Of a stretch of 64,000 nucleotides of DNA, positions 1 through 10,187 are shown in pieces. The notes beneath the pieces were generated by a model, which was not told where the DNA came from, ran no database searches, and saw nothing but the letters and a program-made list of their open reading frames with translations. Numbering within the stretch: position 1 is the stretch's first letter; each line of letters starts with the position of its first letter. Source of the stretch: Chaetorhynchus papuensis (Eukaryota; Chordata; Aves; Passeriformes; Rhipiduridae); assembly GCA_013396525.1 (NCBI GenBank), contig VWYX01000887.1, forward strand, positions 1-64,000. The letters are read 5' to 3'. The position numbers and the translations under genes are program-made.

Positions 1-150
1 CTGCCCCTGCTGTGAGGGCGGGTAGCGGCCACGCCCAGCGCCCGCCGTGAGGGCGGTAATGGCTTCGTCTCCCGCTTCTCTCCCCGGCGCTGAGCGTGGC
101 CCCGCCCCTGCCCGCGGACACAGCGCGGCGGACGCGGCCCATCCAGCCCA
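1..150 (-). promoter_or_regulatory. GC-rich promoter-like block, probably of the gene downstream of HYKK
   Basis: This block is strongly CpG-rich with GC boxes (for example ccccgccc near 101-108), and it borders AT-poorer HYKK terminal sequence. A GTGAGGGCGG unit occurs twice, about 36 bp apart (near 13 and 49). In human the gene after HYKK in the same orientation is PSMA4, a 20S proteasome alpha subunit, so the block is probably its promoter or first exon. No PSMA4 coding sequence lies inside the window, so the assignment rests on synteny only. Confidence 0.45.
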
Positions 151-162
151 GGCAGCGCTGCC

Positions 163-177
163 TTTATTGCCTTTATT
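163..177 (-). terminator. HYKK: HYKK tandem poly(A) signals
   Basis: Two AATAAA hexamers lie on the minus strand at 177-172 and 168-163, only about 40-55 nt past the HYKK stop codon (219-217). The 3'UTR would then be only about 60-75 nt. The sequence turns into a CpG-rich promoter-like block immediately beyond. No other poly(A) signal fits between the stop and that block. Confidence 0.75.
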
Positions 178-216
178 CAGTCCAGTGTCACCCACAGTAC
201 CTCAGCGGCCACGGAC

Positions 217-3200
217 CTACGGGGCAGGTGCGTGGTGCATGTACGCCTGGGCAGTCTCAAACCACGTCTTCTCCACAGCTTCCTGGCCCACCTCGAACAT
301 TGTCGTTAAGTGTTTCCAGCCAGTTTTGGCCGTGATTGTGAGGTACTCCTTGTTTTCTGGGTACAGCAGAGCTGTGTGGGCAGCAATGACGAGGGACTGT
401 GCAAACCTCCCACTCACCAGGAGGAAGAGGGCACCTCTCTCCTCGGTGGTGAGTGGCACGACACTCTCAAACCCTGCGAGAACATGTCCCCCAACACTCA
501 GAGGGGCTGGGCTCTCAATCATCATGTACATGATGGCTATTGCAACCTCAAACACATAATACCCATAACTCATGTCACTGAAGTCCAGGATGCCAGACAC
601 TCTGTACTGGGGATTCTCCAGGGAAGCAGAGCTGGAGTCTACTAGAATGTTGTGGTCATTAAGGTCTCCATGATTGATACCTAAACACAGAAGAAATAGA
701 AAAAGTATTTAATAATTATTAAACAGCTGAAACAGCTTTGGGAAGGTGCATGTCAAACTAGCACTCAACTACAAAACCACACTAGTCCCCTGCAGCATCA
801 AGTGCTGCCTTTCACACCTTTACTGCTTCCCATGAACCTCCACTGCACTGCCAGATGACCGACAGCAATGGATAAGAGGGAGTATTACAAGATCTCACTC
901 CAGGCTGATGTGACCTGCAATACACTACATGTTTGCAAATGCACAGTATTAGCTTCCAACTATAGAACTGTCACATCATCATCAGTATCAATGTCAACTG
1001 AATTCCAAAAATATGATTAAGTACTTATTTGGGCCTTTATGAAAAGTAGTACTGTACTCCATATATATTAAGTAAGCTGACATAATAGCATGAAAATCAT
1101 AACCTTAACTGGGAGCAAACTCATCAGAAAGATAAAGAATTGACCCTGACTGGATGGAACATTCCTCTTGGCTTACTCTGTGCTGTGCACATTCAGCACA
1201 ATATTTGTCCAAGTCTAGGCTAGGGAAAAGAGATTTACTTTTTTTGCCATTTTTGTTTTCCTCTTCCACAGACCCAAACTCCTGTAAGAAATTTCTGTGT
1301 CTCAGTTCAACATAATTACAATAAGAATAAAATACTCACAGGCTCGGAAACTGCTTAGCTTGGGTATTACTTTGCCTTTAAACTGCTCAATAACTTGCTC
1401 CACCACTGCACGGTATTTGTTCTGGCCCAAGGCATAAATGTACTGATCTAGAAGAGGAACATTTGCCAGGTTCCAAATGAACTGACCTCGATGCAGACTT
1501 TTTACTGATGGATGCTGGAATTTCTTTGGAAAAAGCACACAATAATATAGGCCGTAAGAAAAAATGCTGACTTTATGATTAAAGGGCTTGATTCAAAACC
1601 CCTATTAATTTTAACAGGTTTCTAGTAAGACTTACTGAAAAACACCATTACTTGGACTTTTGCTTTAATTGTAAATGGTAAAAGAATAACCTGAAGAATG
1701 ATTAAGGCAAGCATCTTAGTATCTACATACAGCCTGAATGGTTTTTCCCCATGTTTTAGGTACAAAGGTTATCTTAAGTAACTTGTCACTTCAGTAATCT
1801 AAAATTGCTGTTGACTGTCCCTAGGGTGACGTTATGTAGCAAATCTGAGCCTCTGCCAAAGCCAGAGTCCCACTCTGGCAGAGCTCAGCCTGCACAGCTG
1901 GTGCTGCAGAAAGCTGTGGGAGCACCAGAGACACAAAACCTGCCAGTGTGCTGGGAACAGGCATACTCTGAGATCTAAAGGTGGGACGTTAGGGGGACAA
2001 GCCTTAGGAACAGCTGGTGTGTGAAAAATCCTGGGCACAGTAGTTTATGGAGACACTGCCCATGGCTTTATTCTCGTGGGAATTTGCCTTTGTACATCCA
2101 GGCCTCACTACTTTAAACAAACAAGGTCCTTAACCTCTCTCTCACCAGCAAATGGAAGAGATGGTTCGGAAAGTGACATTCAGAGAGGAAAAGCATCTCT
2201 CCCACTGCACATCCCATGCTTATCTTGGACTCCTCAGGTGCTTATTAAGGTGACCTCTGCGCCAGATTTGATCAGTGCATAGGGCAAATAAAAAAAAAAA
2301 CTTCCCACAAGAGTAGCTGACTTCCTTTTAAGAAAAGAAACAAAAACTATGCTTGTAATTAAGTATCTTAAAGATCCCTAAATGATAGTCAAAAGTGGAC
2401 AGTGTATGAACAGGTAAAGAACAAGATTGAGCCTAAACTACCCTGGTGGGTGATAATCCACATGTTAAGGGAATAAAGAGCCTTTTCCATCAGAATTGCT
2501 TCTCATTAACTACTTCCTCCTTGGCAGGATCAGTCACAGGCATATTTTGAGACTTATTTTAATAATATTATAAGAGTGTGACCAGTGTGTCAGAATGCAA
2601 CAGTAAGTTATCTTTCCCAATTGAAAAATGCTCCTGTAATTTAAGAATGTGGTTAGTAAAACTGGCAATTCACATTTCATAACTGTCTGAAGCTGGTAGC
2701 CAGAATATGAGAAGCAAAGGTTAATGAAAGGTTAATAAATAATGTGAGTTCTTTCATGCATCAAACTTAATTACTGGCTGACTGATCGGCTTTATTATCC
2801 TGTATAACTACAGAGTAAAGACAGAACTTACTTTGCATTAAGACTATTTGAGTGGACGCAGTGCAAATGAGAAGGGTCACAGATCTCTGTTGGCACAGCT
2901 GGCACTGTAGGGAGAGTACCAGCTGCTACCAATGTGAAATGGTCAGAGTGCTAATGATGAGGAGAAAGTCAACAAGTCAAAAGGAATTCAAAGTAATACA
3001 TCAGCCAGCTGTGCACTACGCAAAAATCCTTTAAAACGAGCTTGGCATTCTTCTAATTCGAGCACCCTTGGGTTCATTCTCCTTTATTTGCCAGGTTTGA
3101 AACACTAACAGGTGAGCTTCGCATAAGTAAAAAGAACTCCTTATCTTTCTGTGGTACAAAAATGCATTGCAGAAGGATCACCAGTACCAAGTCACTTGCC

Positions 3201-4624
3201 ATGTACTTGGGGACAGGCTTTAAGTAGCAGCCAGCTTGGAGGCTGGCACCTGAGCCATGAGTCAAACTGACATCTGCAGTCACCAGCTTGCATTTTGCAC
3301 GTCAGAAAAGCAGGCAGCAAGCACGTGAGCAAATGCTGAAGAGACATTGATTAAGAGAAATTTGAGGCTGAAGCATGAGAACTCACCTCTGAGAGCACTT
3401 TATCCATGCTGGCAGCGAGCTTCCCGATCTCATACAGAATCTGAGCGTTGGTAGCAATTTTTGCTACTGGTGTACCTGGCAGGTAAGTCAGCAGTCTGAC
3501 CATGTACTTCTTGCTCCCAGGTCTAGTATCTGACAAGGGCAGATGCAGTCAGTCACTCTGATGTGTGCTATTGAGTATTAGTTAATGCAAGAGGCAAAAA
3601 AGGTTTATCCCAGTATAGAAGTTGTCAGATGTAGCTCATAAAACTGATTTCATGCAAAGATTTGATTTACCTGAATGTTGTATAATAATGTACAAATCTT
3701 AACACACTTAAAAATCTATGCTGGATTTTCAGTCCTTGTGCTTGGACCCAACTCAGCACCAAGCTGGGTTCCTACAGTGCCCGCACACACACACATAAAG
3801 TTTTGCAGCAGAACAGGTCTCAGGAATACCAAATGTTGTATGGAAGTTACAGTGACAGTAAAAGCTAAATGCCAACACAATTTTTCTTCAAAATGCTGTT
3901 AAAGCAATTTGTTCTGGCTTCAGAGATGGGCTGGAACTGTATTTTACACCACTCTGCAGGTAAATAATTTTGAGCACCACATAATCAATGAGGCGTTTTT
4001 TAACTTTTCTTGTGCATGGACACAGATGTCAGATACATGTTTTCTCCAATGCGTTAAACTGAAGTGTTTTCCTAAGTGTTTCCTAGTTAATTATTACTCT
4101 CTCTGAGTTGCTTTGCTTCTGGTATTTTAAGTTAGGACTATTACGGCTGGAATACAGGCTACCTGATGTATATTCCTACTATTGAAACACAAGCCTAGAG
4201 TTTCCCTTCAGCACATACATGGTGTGCCATATAGCAAGCTACTGCCGAGCTAAGAGTGAGAGTGGGGCAGTAAAGGTGCCCACAATGGCTCACCTCCCGA
4301 CTCCAGAGACATTATGTTACCATCTTTTGTGAGATAAGGAGTAGCTGAAGGGAAGCCTTCAGCACTGAGAAACATCATGGCCTGGGTCTGCGCTTCAATG
4401 AGGTCAGGTTTCTGGCTGTCTTCTGAATTGGTGATTTTGAGGACATACTCATCAGCACCTTCAGCTGAGACACGCACATGGAAGTTCTGATCATCATAGC
4501 TGGGGAGTGACCTGACCCAAGACACCTTCAATCCAAACACCCTGTCAACTAATTCAGCTGCCTCTTTTTCACCAAGTGCTGGTTTGGTCAAGGCCTGGCA
4601 TTGACAATCATTTCCAGAAGACAT
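217..4624 (-). CDS. HYKK: Hydroxylysine kinase (4 coding exons, 373 aa)
   Basis: HYKK is the GTP-dependent 5-hydroxy-L-lysine kinase (formerly AGPHD1) of the aminoglycoside-phosphotransferase fold, acting in hydroxylysine breakdown. Coding exons in transcript order are 4624-4294, 3529-3387, 1523-1340 and 680-217. They total 1122 nt including TAG, which gives 373 aa, the length of human HYKK. Junction phases are 1, 0 and 1, and all introns are GT-AG. Visible motifs are PSYDDQNFHV (about 41-50, nucleotide loop), YVLKI with the likely ATP/GTP-contact Lys63, the catalytic loop HGDLNDHN (223-230, Asp225 as base), and the metal-binding ILDFSDMSYG (Asp252). The last motif reads DFS where I recall DFG in human. 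The start ATG has A at -3, is followed by MSSGN as in mammals, and lies 8 nt inside its exon (acceptor CCTAG). I see no truncation or frameshift. Confidence 0.96.
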
Positions 4625-4931
4625 TGTGTCTCTAGGAGAAAAAGAAAAGCTGGATGATCTGATCTGTATTCTGACATCAGAAGCAGTAATTACTGCAACA
4701 AAATGCATTCAGCTACTGGAGAAGAGTTTCCTACATTTTTAAACAAGCAAAGAAAACCAACCCCCCCCCGTGGCCAGCTCGGGTTTCTTACATCATAGCT
4801 TATCAACTACTTAGGCTGCAGCCCCTTCAAAGAAAGACTGTTAGAGAGATGCACTCAATCTGTTCAGAATAGCAGACGTGAAAAGCTTATTAACCAAGCT
4901 TTCATTAGCTCATTTCTAGCAGCAGCCTAAC

Positions 4932-5011
4932 CTGGTATTGTTGATAGGTAGGAATGACTCCCTAAGGAGCAGAGTTGCTGAATCCCTGATCAGGAAGTCT
5001 TCAATTCGTGC
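4932..5011 (-). other. HYKK: Candidate HYKK 5' noncoding exon
   Basis: On the minus strand an 80-nt block is bounded by acceptor TTTTGCAG (before 5011) and donor GTTAGG (after 4932). It sits between the CpG-island first exon and the ATG exon, whose acceptor lies 8 nt upstream of the ATG. It has no start codon compatible with the HYKK frame. It is inferred from splice signals only, and the first exon could splice directly to the ATG exon. Confidence 0.4.
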
Positions 5012-5120
5012 CTGCAAAAGGCAAGAAGTATTTTAGGAAATCATAACATTAAAGCAGATTAAATCTTTCCGCTTGGCCACGGCCTATCCACATTCCTATG
5101 CTAAGAAAGGCAGCACAAAC

Positions 5121-5460
5121 CTGCAGACGCTCGCTCGTCTCTCGCCCGCCCAGCTGCAGGAATCTCGAGCCTCCCCAGACGAGCAACCCTTGGACTCGGC
5201 GGGAGCCGCGCCAACCTTTGCCCAGCCCGGGGAGGCCGAGGAGCTGCAGAAGCCGCCGTGCGCCGGGGGCCCGACCAGCCCGGCCCCCGGCAGCCCGGTT
5301 CTCGGCCGGAGCGCCTTGTGTTCAGCGGAACGCGGGGCTGCGCCCGCCGAAGCCCGCCCCGAGCGCGGGCAGGGAAGGCCCGGGGGCCCGGCGCTGCAGC
5401 CGAGCCCGGCCGGAGCCTCCCCGCGGCGCAGGAGCGCTGCCCCAGGGCACGGGCTTTGTT
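5121..5460 (-). promoter_or_regulatory. HYKK: HYKK CpG island with probable noncoding exon 1
   Basis: A GC-rich, CpG-dense block lies directly upstream of HYKK, flanked by AT-rich DNA on both sides. A plausible first-exon donor, CTGCAG followed by GTTTGT, lies on the minus strand at 5121/5120. No TATA box is evident, which suits a dispersed CpG-island start. The transcription start cannot be placed from sequence alone. Long open frames here on both strands are products of GC composition. Confidence 0.6.
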
Positions 5461-6978
5461 TTCCAACAGCACGAGTGGGAAGGGAAGCTACGACTTCCTG
5501 TCACAAAGGCAGAACACTTAACCCTGCGCCCACAGCGAGCAGGAGGGAAGACATCCGTTTTATTCTTTTGTTTAAACCCTTTTATCAGCACACCGGATCA
5601 AAATCTCTGCCAAATGCTTAGCCTGAAGACCACATATATAAATATATATAACAAACCTGAAGCATCGTGCTCAGGATGTCCTTTAGACTGTCTCAGAGAT
5701 CAGACTGGGACAATGGATCCAGTCCTAGAAAATTTTACACTTAATGAAAATAACGACAAACCTCAAGATTAATATAGAAATATCTTCTGAAACTCCTAAT
5801 GAAAAAAAAAGTAATCTGCTATAGTTGACGTTCTGCTATGACAGAATTAGAAACCTGAACAAAAAGGAATTTAGGAAAGGCATGCTGAAAAAAAACCAAA
5901 ACCAAAACCACCCCATCACCCTGCCAAACCCAAACAATACCTAAAGCATCTTGGTTTTAGGCAAATCAGTTAAGAATCCTCTATCACAAAACTTCAGTAT
6001 TTTTTGTAATATTAAGGACACAAAATTGAAAACATTATTTTAAGCAAATAGGGAATTTAGAAAAGAGAAAATATTTCCCCGAGAAACAATTTTTCCTTCC
6101 AATTTCAGAACAGATATTACTAAAAGTAACCGACCAACTCTTCTCACTAGAAATCACAAAATTAAGGTTATTTCAAAAAGAAAAGAGCTCTGCAAAATAT
6201 TTAGGGTTCCCTCTCTTGATTTCTGAGGCCCTGAAGCTTTAGCTCATTGGAACAAAACTGATTCCGTGGGAAAGCATTCTTGCTGTGCTTTAACATAGTT
6301 GGTTACAGAAATGTACTCCTGCTCTCTGCAAACAAAATTACAATGCACTTTGCAGATCTGTACCTCGTTACTCTTGCTTCAGTTGCCAGAGTGGAGTGCC
6401 AAAGCTGAAGACCTATCTGTGCTTCTCCTGCCTGCCTGGTACTCTGGGGGAAGCCCACTGTGGTTGTGAGGCAAGGTAGAGGTTGAAGGTTGTACTTTGG
6501 CCTGTCTTATTATCTGTAGAAAGATAGACTTGAATCATCTAGCATCCATGAACTCCAGTCTAATACCTGTGCTGAAAGTGAGGATTGAAGGTGGTTAGTG
6601 TTGGACATCCTCAAATCACTTCTGAGGATCTTGTCATAGCTGTAACCTTGGCCAACAGCTTGCTTTAATACAGGATTTAATCTAGATTCTAAATTAGACA
6701 TTTTTCAGAAGGGAAAGAAAAAGTTATTCAAAAAGCATTTGAAATAACATCCAGACTGGTGTCTGAAGCACAGCTGACCCAGAGAACATCCTTCTACATC
6801 AGCTAAGCATGCTTTGTGAGCCCACCTCAAACACTCCTAACAAGAAAATGAAACATGCATAATTATATAATACATAATATTATCCCCTTTCTTTAATTCA
6901 CCCCACCCCTTCACACACAGTACCATTTTAAGTGTATTCCATAGTATCTATTCAAAATAGACAGTAACATATAAGAAC
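5461..6978. other. Intergenic spacer between IREB2 and HYKK
   Basis: About 1.5 kb of mostly AT-rich DNA lies between the HYKK CpG island and the inferred IREB2 cleavage site. It contains short A-runs, a CCAAAA-type low-complexity stretch near 5895-5915 and a polypyrimidine stretch near 6890-6910. I see no gene, RNA or transposon that can be supported. Confidence 0.6.
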
Positions 6979-6993
6979 TGTGATACAATTTTC

Positions 6994-6999
6994 TTTATT
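6994..6999 (-). terminator. IREB2: IREB2 distal poly(A) signal
   Basis: A canonical AATAAA lies in the context TTTTTAATAAAGAAAATTG on the minus strand. About 15-20 nt downstream is a CA cleavage candidate, followed by U-rich sequence. It is the last good signal before the spacer to HYKK. Confidence 0.65.
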
Positions 7000-9806
7000 A
7001 AAAATAATTTACAGCATTGGTAACATTTTATGCACAATTTTCATCAACTGAACTTAAGATATATCTATACAATACTTACTGAACTTAAAACTTACACTGT
7101 TCTGTTGGCTTTAAACAGCAATGATTTGCAGTTGCTTAAATATGATCAATATACATAGCTTCTTGTCCTTATACTTAGGTGTAAAATGTATAAACATCAA
7201 CACTATCCCAAAGCTTTGTAGTTTGGGATGAGGAGGAAGAGGGAAGCAAGAAGAGAAAACATTTACAAAAATTTCACCATGATTCTGCCCCCAAATCCAA
7301 ATCAAGAGAGGTCTAGGTTAAATACATCTAACACACTGAGTCACTTCTCAAACAGGTACATGTCCTCCTATGTTTTAGGATACTGAAGAGAGGTCTAATT
7401 GAATGGCATTTGGTGTGTGAGCACAGCAATCCTGACTGTCCCATGCCCTGCCCCTGCCAGAGGGCTCCTGTCACTCCTGCCCACCTAAGGCTCTCAGAGT
7501 CCTAGCAGTGTGTCCAAAGTTAAATGTCTTCCCTTTGCTGCTGGGCTCTTGAGCTGCACTTTGTACAGGGGAGAGAGAACAGGGCTGGTCCCATGGATCA
7601 TGAGCCAGGCATTCCCTGCATGGGCAGTTCCCCACCACCGAGCAGATGGTACGTGGGCAGTGCTGTCCCACACAGCACCCCTACACCACAGGGTACGGAT
7701 CCAAGGGTAGGAGTCAGCCTGCACACCTCGGAGATGCCGCTGACTTGGGCTTGTTTAGAGCTGGACCTGCTGCAGCAACAAGAGGAGCCTCCAGCTGAGC
7801 AGCCCCCGTGCCCAAGCACTGCTCAGAACCTCTCTCTCATGGACATAAGACTCTGTTAATGCAGCAGAATTAAAGTAGCTGCTAAGGTAATGAAGTCCCC
7901 TGTGTCTCCAAAAAGAGCTGACTTGCTTTACTGGTGACAACTTGCAACAAGTCACATGCCTTGAAAATACACTTCACCTCAACAGTCTGCCTTGACATGG
8001 CTTGGATCCCTGTCTCCTGAAGCATGGAGAGAGGGCAGGGGACTGTTCCCTTCAAGCATTAGTAGTTACACAGGTTGTAAATAGGCATGGAGTTGCAGTT
8101 TTATCATCTGCATGAGGCATCATTATGTACTAGCACTAAATTCCCATTTTCTCCCCAAACACTTCTTTTCTTGAACTAAATCAAGAATATACCTTCGAGC
8201 TGGGATAAAATAGTATCAGACACTGGTTGTACAAGAAGTAAGATCTGCTCAGTCACTCTGGATAGAATTAATGCAAGTGTACCACCGAACAGGAACTCAT
8301 TCAGCATTCAGTTGAATATAATATTCAAAACCGCATTGAATCCCTTAGAAGTGGTAGGAGTCACCGGAATGGTTTTCATCTCACCTAAAATAAAACCACA
8401 TCAAACTAGTGAAATATAAAACCAGATTATACAGAACTTAAAACTTTAGTGAACTTTGTCTAACAAAACAAAAATATGTATCAAACTTATGTCAATCAAG
8501 TTAGTTTGGCCTTTGAACTGTCAAAAATACATTGTATTAATATAATTATGCAAGAGGTTTAGGGGCTTTTTTTTAAGGAATGTCAAACATACTATTTAAA
8601 GATTTGAACAGTGCATCTGTTACACAAGTCAGCTATCTTAGTGTCTGGTTATAAATGAAAAGCACATGTTAATAAAGCTAATGTAGTCCTCTTGAATGTT
8701 TTGATATTTAAGACAACATTTATCGAGAACAAAAACATCTTAAAGCAAAATCTTGACAGTTTATAGGCAAGTATTGCAGTTTTGTTCTCCAGCAGAAATT
8801 AATCTCTACACAGACTGTAAGTGGAGTTATGAAGCTTTTCAAGACACAGGAACACAGGAAGAGCCTGCTGGAGCTGCAGACTCAGTCGTGCAGCTCAGAC
8901 ACCACCAGAGCTCAGTGCAGTGGGAACACAAGCCATTCTGCAGGAACTCTGCATCTCCTGCCAATATGAGCTATGGAACAGGGGCCTTACCCTCAGTGTG
9001 CTGACAATTCCATCCACAGCTACAGCAGTGCCATAACAGACAGGTTTGTTCCATACTCTGGGCTCTTCCTCAGAATGGGACACTTTGTAAGAGCTGGGAA
9101 CTGCCAGCACGTGAGAAAGCATTAAAAGGCAGTACGGCCACCTGGCTCTTGAACATCTGACAAGTGTAACATTAGATACAGGTTGTATTTAATGCAGAGG
9201 AATTTAAACAACCCTAGTAACTGTTCTAAGAGGTTTTTAAAGGTTAAAACATTATGGGGAGGTACTTTGTCTGATGATATTGCAGAGAGCACAATAAAAA
9301 CAGATGTCACAAATGACAAAGTGCATCCTTTGAAGCAGATGTGACAAACTTCAATTGAAGGGCATGAAGAAACATGCCTTAACCTGCATGAATGAAACAA
9401 CTGTGAGATTTTTTTTTTTAAATGCAGAAATGTTTCCCATATTTCTAAGCACACAGTATTTAATATATTTCATAGCTTGAGCAGTTTAAATCTGGATCTA
9501 GATGAAATATAATCCCATAACAAAGGTAAGGAAGTCATCATCTGTGATACAGGATACCATGGGCCTCACGTGGACTGCTTTTGTTCAACCCATAACCTAA
9601 AGAAATTGAAAACTCAGTATCTTTTCTAAGTTCAGGATGAGAAAAAAAAATAATCTGTTTGGCCTTTAAGATTCCATGCCATCTGCTACTCTTAAACCAA
9701 CAAACAGCAGTACGCAGATTTACAGGTGCAAAAACTGAGTGGAAACAACCGCAGAAAATCTTCTTACATAATAATCTTCAGCACAATCAGTTTCAATTTC
9801 GCATAG

Positions 9807-9812
9807 TTTATT
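9807..9812 (-). terminator. IREB2: IREB2 proximal poly(A) signal candidate
   Basis: An AATAAA hexamer on the minus strand lies about 265 nt after the IREB2 stop. Its use would remove nearly the whole 3.1 kb 3'UTR. It is inferred from the hexamer alone. Confidence 0.35.
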
Positions 9813-10076
9813 TACAAAATGGTCTGATAAAACATCCCCTCCATACTTACAGCTCTCTTGTCACAATACACATGTTGATTTTAGCAATGTTTAATAGCAC
9901 CATTAGAATATTATTTAAAATCAGAAAGGATCTCGTTGCAGTTACAATGATTCACAATCTTTTACATCCATGGACGAAGTAACTTTGAGCACACTAGGAC
10001 TGTTTGCAGTTCCACAGTACAGATTCCTGGGTTCACACAAGGCAGTTATGCAGGGTACCCAGACAGTCAGTAGCTA

Positions 10077-10187
10077 CTATAAGAATCTTCGAGCCACAAA
10101 GTTTAGACTTCCACCATTCTTGTATAAAGTTATCTCCATATTGTTTTCAAACAAGGCAATCACGCTGAATACTTTTCCAGTGCTTGT
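10077..10187 (-). CDS. IREB2: IREB2 exon 22 (C-terminus)
   Basis: This exon encodes the last 36 residues, starting TSTGKVFSVIA and ending NFVARRFL, then TAG. The acceptor is TTGAAG, in phase 0. The terminal NFVARxF pattern matches vertebrate IRP2. A plus-strand open frame over the same DNA (9970-10455) is antisense noise. Confidence 0.95.
   Translation of the reverse strand, partial: TSTGKVFSVIALFENNMEITLYKNGGSLNFVARRFL

Larger units (their letters stand above)
6979..10076 (-). other. IREB2: IREB2 3'UTR (about 3.1 kb)
   Basis: The region runs from just past the TAG at 10079-10077 to a strong distal poly(A) signal, AATAAA (minus 6999-6994), with cleavage expected near 6975-6980. A UTR of about 3 kb is what I recall for mammalian IREB2. 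It is mainly AT-rich with a GC-richer section at about 7430-7830. The unsupported open frames inside it carry no recognisable domain. The exact end needs RNA data. Confidence 0.65.

Noticed and set aside
5073..5772. Plus-strand frames of 182 and 224 codons near the HYKK promoter
   Set aside because: Their first part is CpG-island translation and the tail is AT-rich noise. There is no family resemblance or splice support.
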